A DNA stretch of 64,000 nucleotides, from positions 38,889,715-38,953,714 of the forward strand of contig OU452200.1 in assembly GCA_911728435.2 (NCBI GenBank), read 5' to 3'. This stretch comes from Apoderus coryli. Its lineage: Eukaryota > Arthropoda > Insecta > Coleoptera > Attelabidae. A program made the translations under genes and the position numbers. The notes under the pieces were generated by a model. That model did no database searches, was not told where the DNA came from, and saw only the letters and a list, made by a program, of their open reading frames with translations. Shown here piece after piece: positions 9,931-21,804 of the stretch (positions within the stretch are counted from its first letter, which is position 1; each line of letters starts with the position of its first letter).

Positions 9931-10262
9931 CATTTTCCTGAAAATATTTGTATAGTTTTCTTGTATCTCCAGATACAGGGTGTCTCTAAGAGGTCTGTAC
10001 AAAATCATAGCACAGATTTGTGGGGTCAAAATAAGCCGCATAAACGTACCTTACCTTAGTCCAAAATTGCTGCGTTTCGGAAAAATAAAAACTAAAAATA
10101 TTTAATATTATGGGTTTTTTTGGAGTGCCAAACCCGAATATGGTCACCATTTCACTGCCGTTAGAGGGCGTTCCACACTGCAATTGTGATCCAATAAAAT
10201 ATCCGTAACTTTTTCCTCAGTGTAATTTTTTACTTTTTTGGTTCACAAAATAATGCACTGTA

Positions 10263-10496
10263 CAGGGTGAGCAAAGTTGTGAAAGTTGCGAATTTTTGAT
10301 AATAGTTTTTCCTACAAATTTGCTTTTAATTTTTTAACGAATGAAGATACCAAATTTTTTTCTATACAAAATTAGCTGTTTTGATCTATATAAAAATATA
10401 GATATGTTTCTGGAAAAAAAAAGTTCTTGACGTCATTTTTCTATCGTTTTTCATTTTCTCATAACAGAGCTGGGACATCGAGTTTTGCTCACCCTG
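10263..10496. mobile_element. 234-bp MITE with ACAGGGTGAGC ends
   Basis: Inverted ends CAGGGTGAGCAAAGTT and GTTTTGCTCACCCTG are flanked by TA at 10261-10262 and 10497-10498, the mariner/Tc1 target. No coding sequence. A lone ACAGGGTGTCTCT end at 9975 belongs to a related element whose partner I do not find. Confidence 0.8.
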
Positions 10497-10499
10497 TAC

Positions 10500-11310
10500 A
10501 TAAAAAATGTTCAATTGTTGTTGTTTCTTAACGCTAGAAGAAGCACACAATTTACGAGAAATAACTTTGACGATACATAATTAAAATTGACAACTGCTGT
10601 TTGGTACTTGTTATCAACATATTGTTATATTATAATATAGGGGAGTAATGCGTATAGTACCACCTGTGGATGAATAAATATTATTTTTATTCTAATTTCA
10701 ATAAAATAGTAATAAAACCTGTGCGCCTTCAACGATCAAGACTTTGATCTTGACATTTTCTAATATAATCGTAAAAAAAAATAAACAACAAAAACAATAA
10801 TATTTATACACTTTTATTCCGGTAAATAAGTGATCATTTAAAAATAATTTATATTCTATTGCATTATTATTATTTATGATTAGTATTAAGTACTTCTTAA
10901 GTTCGTGTTTTATTTTTATTTAAATAAATCGTAAATAAAAATGTACTTGAAAACATGTGGAGGATACCTGGTATGGGTATAAACGGAATGTTATTTCGAT
11001 TTCGTATCTACGATAAAAATACAGTTGTTTCATTGTTTTGAATAATAATTTTGACGTTTCCTATATTTATTAAGTAATTTACTTCCTCTTTTACAAGTAT
11101 GGCAACATTTGCGGAAATATAAAATATTTTCTACAATATTCTTTATGCATCCTTGAGATTTTTTTTTATGATTAGGTACATCTTTGCTTAGATATTTTTG
11201 ATGTTGTTACCATATACTAATTTTAGAAACACCTTGTATAATAGTTTTTGCGAAATGTAAGTAATCTAAAACTAACTTGACTTAAAAATTATTTAGTAAA
11301 CGGTTGTTAT
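10500..11310. other. AT-rich intergenic
   Basis: No gene is seen. Bases about 10540-10630 (containing TTTGGTACTTGTTATCAACA) are repeated with changes at about 57440-57530, so part of this is interspersed repeat. Confidence 0.5.
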
Positions 11311-11319
11311 AAATATGAA

Positions 11320-11402
11320 TGAAAAATAATTTATTGGCAAAGCGGACTAAAATGCTGGTTTTACCTATACATTTTAGTCCGCTTTGCCATTAAATTATTT
11401 TT
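11320..11402. mobile_element. short palindromic MITE
   Basis: The arms GGCAAAGCGGACTAAAATG (11336-11354) and its complement (11370-11388), with outer AAATAATTTA-type arms, form a near-perfect hairpin. The same family occurs larger at 62231-62376, and both copies are followed by ATTATATTTACGGACA. Confidence 0.8.
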
Positions 11403-12500
11403 CATTTATTATATTTACGGACATGAAATCCTTTTAATTTGTTATAAATATGTTATCTTTTGCTTGTATTGTAATTTGCTTCTTTAACGTGTAAGTATTG
11501 TATTTCTATTCAGAATATTTTCGGAAATAAACTTTGTTTTCAAACATTTTTTCCCCATCAACTCAAACACCTCCATAACGTTTCTTTTGAATGTGTATAG
11601 TTGCCCTCATATATCGAGGCGAGCATTTATTTGGGACACCTTCTACACGTAAAAAATCAATTTGATGCAGTTTTCATGCAATCCATACGAAAACATTGTT
11701 TAAAGTAACTTTGTGTTCAAATTATTTTCGTTTACTAAATTGTGTCTAAATCTATTCACGCTCCACGTTGGTCTAACAAGCTAAACCAAATTAATGTACT
11801 TGGACTATTTATAGCATACCATAAATTATTCCAGTGATGAAAAATAGGTCTCCTACCTACAGAACTATTTTTTCCTCATTTTTAAATCATATATGATTAA
11901 TAAATAGAACTTTTTTTATAATATTCTTGGGATATACCCATAAGGTTCTTGTATATTGAATATTTTTTTATTATGTATTCAATACTATCCGCATCAACCA
12001 TTTTGGTTATTAGCGGCATTCTTATATACATATAAATAATACAGGATTTACATAACGATACTAATTCTCTATATTTTTCTATAATACGATACTAATTAAT
12101 TTGCATTAACATATAGAAACATTAACATAATTTTGAATTCACAATGAAATGATCAGAATGTATTAAATTTTGTTGATCAGATCAGTTTCTGTAAGGAACT
12201 TAATCAATTTATATGTAGTTCTTGGTTCGTCATTATAGTATTTTACGCACGAATGGAAAAGCGTAATTCTATGAGTGCGTAATTGCATTACAACACGTAT
12301 TACGTACTATACTTTACCTACGACCTACTTATTCACACAACATCATTTAGTTCTAGTTTTCCATCTGAACTGGTAACAATATCAATAATTTAAAAACGTG
12401 ATAACATCAACGAGAAGGTATTTATTGTAATAATTCTACAGTATGATTATTTAAATTTACAAATGTTATTTTTTATTATATTATTTATAGTTACAGAACA
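11403..12500. other. AT-rich intergenic, nothing recognised
   Basis: I find no gene or clear repeat. The sequence next to the Crypton-like gene may include its untranslated 3' part. Confidence 0.45.
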
Positions 12501-12501
12501 A

Positions 12502-13589
12502 TTAATGAAGACAAAAGGTATATATGTTTATTTTGCTTGTTGAAGCATAAGTAAGATTTACATTATTAGTTGCCTCAATGAAATTTTCATTAATACTATT
12601 AGTACTATTACTAGTACTTGCTATTGCAGATGATATTTTAGACGAATTGTTAGTTTGATTATTTAGGAAATTATCCACATACCCTTCAGCAGGCTGATGA
12701 CTGTCATCCCCCGTGTCTTTATAAATCTAATAAGTCACCACCCGCGTCAACAAGAATAGTCGCGGACGAGCGTCGAAAACAGTGTCCTGTATAAGTCGCT
12801 GCTTCTGGTAGTCCCAGATATATGGCTATTTGTTTTGGAATCTTTCCTAACTTGTTAATACCAACAGACTGTTTCGTACATTTTCCGTTTATATAGTTTA
12901 GAAAAAAAGGTAAATTTGGAGCTGTATTTACTGCAGAGCGAAAGTTTATATATTTTTTAACCTGGGGGTAAAAATATCCTGACACCACAAAAGAACGTTG
13001 TCGTTCGGTTTTTGAATCGGGAATATTAATAATTAGATTCTTTCCTGTGACTTGAATATCTGACGGTTTTATATTACGCAACTCTTGTTTCCTGCATGCA
13101 CCGCTTATACTAATTATAAGAGCAACCTAAAAGACGATTTGAAATAAATTTACACATCTAACATTATATTGAGCTGAATATATTACCTTCATAAAATATT
13201 TATCATCTGGTGCGTTTTCTAGAAAATCGTTATATTCTTGATTGTCAACATCTTGGATTTTTTGGATCAAGCCGTCCGATTTTCTCTTCAGGAGAGCTTG
13301 TAATTTGGAGTAGTTTGCAATATCGACATTGTGATTTATATTAATTGTGGCCTTTAACATTGAGTAAAATGACCAAATTGAGGAAGGCTTCATCGTTTTT
13401 GATAGTCCTTGGAAATACCATCATTACATTCTCGGAAAATGATTTAACGTCGTTTTTTAATCTCCATTCCATGAATCTTTGGTAAGTAAATTTGTATCGA
13501 TATTCAGATTTTGCCGGTAACAAGTTGTTTTTAGCAGCTTCTGCAATTTCGCTAATATTGGGTGGAGTTAAATTTTCTATTTCAGTCAC
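12502..13589 (-). pseudogene. Crypton-like tyrosine recombinase, broken
   Basis: Crypton elements move with a tyrosine recombinase. The protein begins MTEIENLTPPNISEIAEAAK with a core-binding region (YQRFMEWR, then SSIWSFYSMLKATININHNV after one frameshift near 13390). A 60-bp intron (13186-13127, GT..AG) joins DDKYFMK to VALIISISGACRKQEL, where R is the first catalytic residue. Downstream are TGHCFRRSSATILVDAGGDL (H-x-x-R), RHGG and AEGYVD (likely nucleophile Y). A stop replaces the codon just before RHGG and another frame change follows. The C-terminal tail runs to a stop at 12502. Dead but well preserved; homologous loci lie at 47.65 and 55.07 kb. Confidence 0.88.
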
Positions 13590-15140
13590 TCGACATTTTT
13601 TATGTACTTACACAAACTAATTTCACTTTATAATATTACACTCATATACAAATTTGATTTAAGATTATGTCATTTTTTGAATAAGTTTGTTTGTATCAAA
13701 GATTAATCTACACAATAGATAGTCAGCGTATATGGGAAATAAAACAAAAATTGAAACTGTCTCGACACGAGCTACATCTATTAGAAAAACATGCAACCAT
13801 GGAAATTATGGAAATTGTAGATGGCGTTATATGTATTGTGTTGAAATAAAATAATCATATGGGCAATGTTAGACAAGGACGAGTATACTTTCCCCTACGA
13901 GGTGGGAGTTTGTTTTTATATTATAGGTATCATATATGTACTACTGTGCAGCAGTGTTTTTTGTTTAAAATTATATGGTATACGTATACCTATCTACGTA
14001 AAGATTAATGTGTATGGACGAAAATAAAAGAAATTACTATAATAGTATAAATATACAGGGCTGGTTTATTGAATGTTTTAGACAATAATTTTAAATGACT
14101 AAAATAATATTATTTTAGTCATTTAATTTTAAATTTCGGATATAAGGGTGCATCAAAAAGTTATATTTAAATTAACGAAATTTGGCGTTATAGATAGGAC
14201 TTCCGGTTATTACCGGATTCAGTTTTAAGGATCAAACTCAAACAGCAGATTCAACTTGTCGTTAACATTATGAAAAAATAAATCTCAGAGGCGGGTAAAT
14301 TAAAGGGGCATACAGGCGTGAAATGCTACCCTAACTTTTTTATGCACATTTTTTGCGTGTGTTTCAATTCGGAGATGTAAAATCTAACAAATTATATACG
14401 TAATAAATGTATCCTTCTGTGATATTGATAGAAAGTCATCGTTATCGCGTAATATCGATTTTAAGAAATGTTAATATTAAAAAGGCTGTGCTTTTTACAA
14501 GTTGCTGAAGTAAATAAGGTTTGAAATTTCCAGCATGACAATAATTATTTAAAAAAATACGGTTTCGAAATGCAGGATGTAAAAAATTAGAATTTTTAAT
14601 CTGTTTTTAATGAAAATTTAAATCTATTGAGAAATATGGTTCAGGGTTTTTGTGAAATGTATTTTACTCCAAAGATTCTACTCATCGATTATAACCGAAT
14701 TAATTTACTCAAAAATATCTATACTAGTAAAATAACACAATTATCACAATTAGGTTCAAATTCTGCAACGCCGAATTGAAAAAAAACTTACAGTCTCCCT
14801 AATATTGGTTTTTGTGCAATGATCATAAAACTTTAAAAAACTAACGATTTATGTAGATTGTATTGTTAACACGTTTCGTAAAAAGCTTTAAAAACCCACC
14901 AACAGGGTGTTAAAAGTATCACGACAATAACTTTTTTCATGTTTTAACAAGTACAATCGTCTGCTTCAGATTGATCCTTAAAAACTGAATAACAGTTTCT
15001 CTATATAAAAAAATAAAACTCGTAAATATCATCCCCAAACATTTAATTTGAATACAATTACATAATACCATATTTGAAAGTAAATAAAAAAAAACAGCAT
15101 TACCTAGTTTGACAGATTTGCAAATTGCAAATCAAAGTAT
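13590..15140. other. AT-rich intergenic with one cruciform palindrome
   Basis: No gene is recognised. Bases 14093-14124 form a perfect 32-base AT palindrome centred on AATATT. Bases near 13694-13727 (AGATTAATCTACACAATAGA) recur inverted at about 16550-16580, flanking this stretch. Confidence 0.5.
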
Positions 15141-15149
15141 CTATGTATA

Positions 15150-16100
15150 CAGGGTGTTGCATAAGTACTTGTACAAACTTTAAAGGGTGATTCTTTGACT
15201 AATTTTAAGATACAAATTTCATATGTACATGGGTCCGCTACGGCTTGGTTTTCGAGATACAGGTAGTTCAAAAAGAATATTATATTTAGGATTATATGCT
15301 TGTTCAATAGCATCGCAATTTGGTGCAATTCGGGATACAGGTGTATTGATGACACCAGAGCTGTCAAAAGAACTAATAAAAAATACGAAAAATAACAAAA
15401 TACAAATATCATTCAAAAGACAACAATGCACATAATAGTCGGTACCAAGCCAAATAGGTAGTAGGTAAATATAGATTTATTTTGTTTCGGGCTTGGGCTT
15501 GGCACCGACTTATTGTAATCAAAACTACCCACCAAACGGATACATTTAATTTTACGCAGATGCTCAAAATGTTAACTTTCTTTCATTAATAGAGACCTGT
15601 GAAGTGAGCTTACCTCTTACGCCCACGTATTAAGTACTAAGTTTCAGTTATCAGTTATAATTTTTTATTTTCCAAGAAAGCGAAACGAGATATTTAAAAC
15701 GGCATTGCGCCGCCCTCATGTATACCTCCGGGGGCGGCATCGAAAATCGCTACACGTCACAAACTTGTAAATGCTTAGAACTACCCCTATATCAAATTTC
15801 TATTTTCTATCTTTTTTGTTTCATACCCAAAGCCCTATTCCTACCGAACTTATTATTTACCCGAAGAAACATTAAAAAGAAGTAAAATTTAAGTACCTAA
15901 ACCGATAAAGTGGAACTTATACCTCATGAAGAGACAGACTATTATAATAGGTATACCTAATATAATATAGGTAGCACTGATAATTTTTTTATTATAGGTA
16001 TTATAAGATCTACAACAATCTTGTTACATCTTTGCCACATTGTCTATGTGAAATATTTAGTCAAAAGTATGTTTCTATCTAAAAGCTTTTCATTTAACGA
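15150..16100. other. non-coding, scattered repeat ends
   Basis: A single ACAGGGTGTTGC end occurs at 15150 without a visible partner. TAGTCGGTACCAAGCC (from 15438) pairs with GGGCTTGGCACCGACT near 15495-15512 as a small hairpin. Overlapping open frames on both strands near 15220-15435 have no family signature and I do not call them genes. Confidence 0.5.
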
Positions 16101-16106
16101 TTGTTC

Positions 16107-16150
16107 GCCACTGATCATGGGACTGGTCTAGTCTTGAAACATGTATGACA
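16107..16150 (+). ncRNA. decayed hammerhead-like motif
   Basis: GCCACTGAT then CATGGGACTGG, AGTC and GAAACATGT match the layout of the other motifs: stem II GACT/AGTC and palindrome ACATGT. The core reads CTGATCA, so the invariant G8 is C. That change should abolish cleavage. Confidence 0.45.
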
Positions 16151-16785
16151 TGGATTAAATATTATTATATTAAATTTAATTCATAGAGATTAGGCTTTTA
16201 TTTCAATACTGTACTTGTAATAAATCACCCTGTGTGTTTATTTTACCGACGAATTGGCAACAGCACGACACACACCACATTCGCTTGTTTTTTTTTCTAC
16301 CCTCCCTGCGTATCCCCTCCAGATTAATACAGAATTTCATCAATTTCTCTCTCTGACAATACAGCATTGCCGGTGCATATCTGTTGCAAATGATCTAAAT
16401 AATTGTTATACGTTGCGTTTTGTTTTTGATATTAATAAACTACAAAACGGTTTCTGGCTGTGACAATACTGCTCTATGCTTTACACGCTAGTCTACGCCA
16501 CGTAGTGGCAGGCATACTTAGAGATGTTCTGATTTTAATGCATTGGGCTGACTATCTATTGTGTAGATTAATCTTTGTTTGTATTGACCGTTACTAAGCG
16601 GTTGTTAGGAAAACTGTACGATTTTTTTATCGTACGTAATAGGAATCTTAAGCGGCAGTTTCACATAGCAGTTGACTGCTACAGCAATTCAATTTTGTAG
16701 TGGGGAATAATCAACTGCGATATGATTTACTGCGACGTCCTGTTTGACAGGATAAACATCGATTTGATAAATAAATTTCTTTAAA

Positions 16786-18855
16786 ATGGCGCCAAATAAA
16801 AAAACACTGGTTAGTTGTGCAATATTTTGTTTGTTATTGAAAAAAAAGCTAGTATCAAAGCAGATAACACGCACAATATGTGTCTCAAAACGAAAAAGAA
16901 CCTATAGCAAAAAAAAGTACTGGGTAAAAATGCCATTATTAAATAGGCCACGTTTCAACATCGAAAATAATTTATTAACAGAGTTATTAACTGTAAATGG
17001 GGATTTCCAAAATTTTACCCGTTTGCCTTACGTAAAATTTTTAGAACTTCATGAAAAGGTAAGTAAAGTTTCAGGTTATTGAGTACTTACCTATAAATTA
17101 GGAAAAATACAAAAAATATAGGTATTTATGCTTTCAGGTTGCACATATGATTGCTAAGCGGGATACTCACATGAGAAATTGTATAAGTACCAAACTTCGC
17201 CTTGCTGTTACGTTACGCTATTTAGCAAGTGGAAATTCATATAAATCTTTGGAATTTCTCAGCAGGATATCAAGAATTACAATTGGAAATATTGTACCCG
17301 AAGTGTGTAATGCAATTGTCACTTGTTTAAAGGATAAATACTTAAAAGTAAGTTTGATATTTTATTATAAATACATTATTATTGCTATCTATTACATTTC
17401 TATTCATATCCATGCAATATTCCTTGAAGTGCTTTTCCTACAAAGTCATGTGCTTCTTCATATCCATGCAGGGTTTCATCATCTTCTGATGTATATAAAA
17501 TACAGGGATAATCACTGGGGTACTCATTCGCGCTATCACTATAATAATCAGTGTGTGATGTCGAAGGGTGGGAGGGCGAAGATGGTAATGATTTGTTTTC
17601 ATTTTTTTTCCGACATATTGTCAATAGCCTTTCATGAACAAGCTGGCTTATATCCATTTGGAGCTCAAGCGCATCTTCCATCGGAATGGTTCTCAACTGG
17701 GAAGCTACGAGAGTTCCAAAGTTATCAAACAAATCCGGATCCTTTATATTTGAGATAGTATTGGAAATTTTGTTGATGGCATCATCAATGTTCTCCTCGG
17801 TAGTTTTACTAGTTTTAATTGAAATATCAGCACTGCTTTTGTTTTTTTTTTGCTGGTGGTAATTGTGTTTTCATTGAAGCTTTTTGGGTACCTCGAGCAA
17901 TTTCAGATCCCTCATGATCAATAGGTTGCGAGTCGTCGATTAGGTCAGCATCGTTATCTTTAGTCTGAAAAAAAAAACGGAACTTATAAAACGCCACTAC
18001 TAATAGACCAGTTACTAGCTACCTATATTAGTATAATTAGATATACAAAAATACATAATAGTTCACAAAAATATTTCATTATTGTTTCAGGTTCCATCAA
18101 CTGAAGAAGAATGGCAAACAATTTCATGCGAGTTCGAAAAGAAATGGAATTTTCCACATATCATAGGAGCTCTAGATGGCAAGCACGTATGCATTCAGGC
18201 ACCACCAAATGAAGGATCTTACTACTATAATTATAAAGGCTTTCACAGTGTTGTTCTTTTAGCACTTGTAGATGCAAACTATAACTTTATTTATATTGAC
18301 TGTGGAGGAAATGGCAGAATATCTGACGGCGGAATATACAAAAATAGTTCACTGCATGCAGCTATCAATGTTACTGTTACTAATACATTAAACATTCCTT
18401 CACCTAAGCCTCTACAGAACAGAACCAGAAATATGCCTTATTGCATTATTGGTGATGATGCCTTTGCTCTAAGTCCCACTTTAATGAAACCGTATCCAAC
18501 ATCAACAAATTTATCAGTAAAGCAACAAATTTTCAATTATAGGTTATGTAGAGCACGCAGAGTTGTGGAGAATGCATTCGGTATTCTATGTAGTAGATTT
18601 CGAATATTTTCGAGACCCATGAATACAAATCTCAAAACCACAGAATCCATAATAACATGCTGCTGTGCACTACACAACTTTCTTCGCCCTGAAATTATTG
18701 TAAATCCGGAAAATAGAACAATGCCTGATATTTTACCAAATATTAGTCACGAAGGAGGAAATTATTCGTCAAACCTTGCTCGTCAGATCCGAGATGAATT
18801 CGCTGATTACTTTGTCAATGAAGGAAATATCGACTTTCAGTGGACAAGAATATAA
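16786..18855 (+). CDS. PIF/Harbinger transposase, three exons, apparently intact
   Basis: Predicted join of 16786-17058, 17138-17347 and 18091-18855, giving 415 aa. Intron 1 (79 bp) and intron 2 (743 bp) have GTAAGT donors and TTTCAG acceptors and both fall between codons. The N-terminal 160 residues include a conserved block (LRLAVTLRYLASGNSYKSLE). The DDE domain follows with D190 (IIGALDGKHV), D283 (IIGDDAFALS) and E321 (RRVVENAFG). Harbinger transposases act in the nucleus together with the partner DNA-binding protein, cutting at TWA targets. The start at 16786 is the first ATG of the open frame, though translation could begin later. An AATAAA lies at 18909. No disabling change is seen. 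Confidence 0.92.
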
Positions 18856-19307
18856 GACATATTATTTATGTATCATTGTAATGTAGTTATTATATCTGAA
18901 TATATTGTAATAAACAAGTAAAAGTAGTTACATACCTCTATTATTTCAGACTCCAAATTAGATACAGTTTTCCGTGCAATAATAACATTATTTAAAAAGT
19001 GCATATGATCAAACCAAGGCACTGTTGGAATGTACAGGTCATCAGTACCTGAACCTGTTTTCTGACTATCCAGCACTTTTTTCTTTTCCATTAAATAAGT
19101 GGCTCTTAATGAACTTAACTTTTTTTTTACTAGGTCTTCAGTTAATCCCATATTTTCGGCAATTTTTAATAGTGCAGCTTTTCTTTTTATATTATTTTTA
19201 TAATCGAATGACTTAATGTTCCATAAACATTCATTTTCTTCATACAATTCAATAAGTGTAAAAATCTGTTTATCGGAAAACGCAATGCGTTTGATGTTTT
19301 TCGCCAT
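17400..19307 (-). pseudogene. Harbinger-associated MADF-BESS protein, one frameshift
   Basis: Exon 1 (19307-18936) encodes 124 residues with a MADF domain (IFTLIELYEENECLWNIKS, later RKAALLKIAENMGLT and VKKKLSSLRATYLMEKKK). A GT donor follows IIE at 18935. Exon 2 (17964-17400) begins at a CAG acceptor and continues TKDNDADLIDDSQPID. An A10 run (T10 on the plus strand, about 17842-17851) shifts the frame by one. Beyond it, in the other frame, are FGTLVASQLRTIPMEDALEL and QMDISQLVHERLL, a BESS motif. MADF-BESS proteins bind DNA and here would recruit the transposase. A sequencing error in the homopolymer is possible. Confidence 0.85.
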
Positions 19308-19486
19308 GTTGTTTTTGTTGAGTATGCGACTGCGATACAAAAAGTAGAAAAATTTCTAGTTATCGCAGTAGCTGGCACAACACTCAGCTGCGGTCGCAAT
19401 CGTATGATTCACAGTTAGCAGTATAACCACGCCTACCTAACAGTCGCTGCTATGCCAATTGACTGCTATGTGAAACTGCCGCTTAA

Positions 19487-20150
19487 CATTGTCTTTCAGA
19501 ATATTAGATAATACTCGTATATCGGTTCCATTTCGATTGTCCCGTGTGCCTATTTTTATATTCAGTATTCATCACACTACAGTAGTTGTAAACTTATGGG
19601 TGAATCTGTCGAGATAATTCATTTTTCTAAGATATTCTTGAAGTACCATCAAAATTTAAAGAGTCTCTCTGTTCCTGAACGCGAAATGCCGAATATTTTC
19701 CGATAACGGGTGTTCCATGCGAATTAAAAGAGTTTCACAAATATCACAATATAATTACCTACCTAATCATTAAATATTTAACTGTGGAATACTTTGTATT
19801 AAGTAGTAAACAAAATATAATAAGATAAATGTAAAAATAAATTACTGTTTGCATATTTTACGCATAATTCAATTAATTAAACTGTCGCATACCATGGTAT
19901 GTCTATACATCAATTAACATCTAATGACAGATAATAAAGATTTACATATTTGTATGCTCTATGATTTCTCAAAAACAACAAAAAAATATCCATTTTCTTC
20001 AGTACGTGATGCAATAAAAATAAACCATTTCATATACCTGGACGGTTTTTTTAATAATTTTAATTTTAATCGAAGAATAATAAAAAAAATTATGTAAACC
20101 ATGTGTACTGTAACTTTTATTGTACTGGGTGGTCAAAATTTGCAGAAGCA
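19487..20150. other. AT-rich intergenic, nothing recognised
   Basis: I see no gene, tRNA or repeat end. Confidence 0.5.
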
Positions 20151-20159
20151 GTAGTCATG

Positions 20160-20395
20160 ACCTATTCTAATGACTTCCTTATTTTAACAGATACCAAAAA
20201 ATGTTAATAGAATTGCGTATGCTTGAAATTGGACTGCTTCTCGTTCTAGTCCTGCTAGCAAGTCATCCACCAGGAATTACCATAAAAGGGGGGTAAAAAC
20301 CCCACCCTGTGGGCAGCCTCTGAAGACCCTATATCTAACAATTTTATCCTGTGGAGAGGTGATCCAACCATTCATATAAAGTGTTGGACGATTGC
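20160..20395 (-). pseudogene. LINE reverse transcriptase fragment (R1/I-like motif)
   Basis: The minus strand reads LYMNGWITSPQDKIVRYRVF directly followed by RGCPQGGVFTPLLW and VDDLLAGLERE. RGCPQGG-x-x-(S/T)PLLW is RT motif B of R1/I/Loa-group LINEs, different from the VPQGS type in the window's other LINEs. The fragment is short, with one internal stop. It abuts the degenerate 3' end of a mariner. Confidence 0.7.
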
Positions 20396-21013
20396 GTTCG
20401 AGCAAGGAAAATTTCGCCTAGCTTTCAAGCTCGGTATTTTTGGAACCAGACCAAATATTGAACTCTGGTTTTCACGAGCTGACAGATTGCCTTTTTGTCT
20501 AAGATATTGCGATTTTAAAAATTTTTCAACTGTCAATTTTGCCATAGTTTTCACCGATTTGTGACACGGTGCATTGTCTTGGTGAAACAACACTTTTTTT
20601 CTTTTGCGAATGTGGCCGTTTCTTTGCGATTTCAGCACAGTAATAGTCGCTGTTGATGGTGGTTCATTTTTGGAGGTAGTCGTGGAATATTATTCCGTTC
20701 GCATCCCAAAATACAGCCGCCATCACCTTACCGGCCGACTGTTGTGTCGTCGATTGCTGTCCACTCAGCTGACTGTCTTTTGGATTCTGGTGTGTAATAG
20801 TGAAGCCATGTTTCATCCATTGTGACATATCGACGATAGAATTCCATTTTATTGCGGTTTAACAGCGCCAAACACTCCTCTGAAGTTTTTTTTTTTATTT
20901 TAAAGAAGTAGTCCATTCTAAAGTGGAGTGAATGTATTGTAGTAGGAAATAAAACGTCAGACTCCACGAAATCAGTTTAATACATTACACTTAATGTGTT
21001 ATGTCGATTAAAG

Positions 21014-21057
21014 CACCAAACATGTTTCGAAGCTCACTAGCTTCATCATCAGTGGTA
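21014..21057 (-). ncRNA. hammerhead ribozyme-like motif, left arm
   Basis: Complement of the motif at 21763-21804. On the minus strand: ACCA, CTGATGA, one extra U, stem II GAAGCT/AGCTTC, GAA, palindrome ACATGT, then U as the cleavage-site base, and TGGT closing stem I. Confidence 0.7.
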
Positions 21058-21762
21058 ACATGTAGTAGAGAAACTGTATTTTGTAAATATTACATTAGTA
21101 TGACTATATTAAGAGTAATGTGTTGAAGTCTGAAAAAAGAATATTTTTTTTATATAATATGATCGAATTGTTGTAATTAAATAACTCACCATTTCGAGGA
21201 AAATTCTTGTTAAAACTATGAAATTAAATTTTACGTTGTTACATATTGCTGTTTTTCTTTTTGATCATTTTTAAAAATTGAATTTTTATAAAATTTTATT
21301 TTATTTATATAGTTGTTTTCTACGCAGCAACTAATCTTTTGACTAAACAAAATGGTTAATATTTCCGATTGTTAATAAAATATTCGAAATTGGTGGTATG
21401 TATATTGTTCCCTCTACCACCAATTTCGAATATTTTATTAACAATCGGAAATATTAACCATTTTGTTTAGTCAAAAGATTAGTTGCTGCGTAGAAAACAA
21501 CCATATAAATAAAATAAAATTTTATAAAAATTCAATTTTTAAAAATGATCAAAAAGAAAAAGAAAAACAGCAATATGTAATAACGTAAAATTTTATTTCA
21601 TAGTTTTAACAAGAATTTTCCTCGAAATGGTGAGTTATTTAATTACAACAATTCGATCATATTATATAAAAAAAATATTCTTTTTTCAGACTTCAACACA
21701 TTACTCTTAATATAGTCATACTAATGTAATATTTACAAAATACAGTTTCTCTACTAAATGTT

Positions 21763-21804
21763 ACCACTGATGATGAAGCTAGTGAGCTTCGAAACATGTT
21801 TGGT
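21763..21804 (+). ncRNA. hammerhead ribozyme-like motif, right arm
   Basis: CTGATGA is at 21767-21773; stem II GAAGCT (21775-21780) pairs perfectly with AGCTTC (21785-21790). GAA is followed by the palindrome ACATGT and U17. Stem I is ACCA (21763-21766) with TGGT (21801-21804). A single U sits between the core and stem II, as in the sister motifs. The small palindromic stem III suggests action as a dimer. Confidence 0.72.

Larger units (their letters stand above)
16651..19483. mobile_element. complete PIF/Harbinger element
   Basis: The inverted ends AGCGGCAGTTTCACATAGCA (16651 onward and inward from 19483) lie next to TTA/TAA target bases, as expected for Harbinger. The 2833-bp body holds the two genes typical of the superfamily, a DDE transposase (+) and a Myb/SANT- or MADF-like DNA-binding protein (-). 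The exons of the two genes interdigitate on opposite strands. All transposase splice sites and catalytic residues are present. Confidence 0.95.

Noticed and set aside
12680..12700. CTGATGA near the Crypton-like gene
   Set aside because: No GAAA follows at a usable distance; it is part of degraded coding sequence.
15219..15435. Overlapping open frames on both strands as a gene
   Set aside because: No family motif, no splice context, and opposite-strand frames of equal length point to chance.
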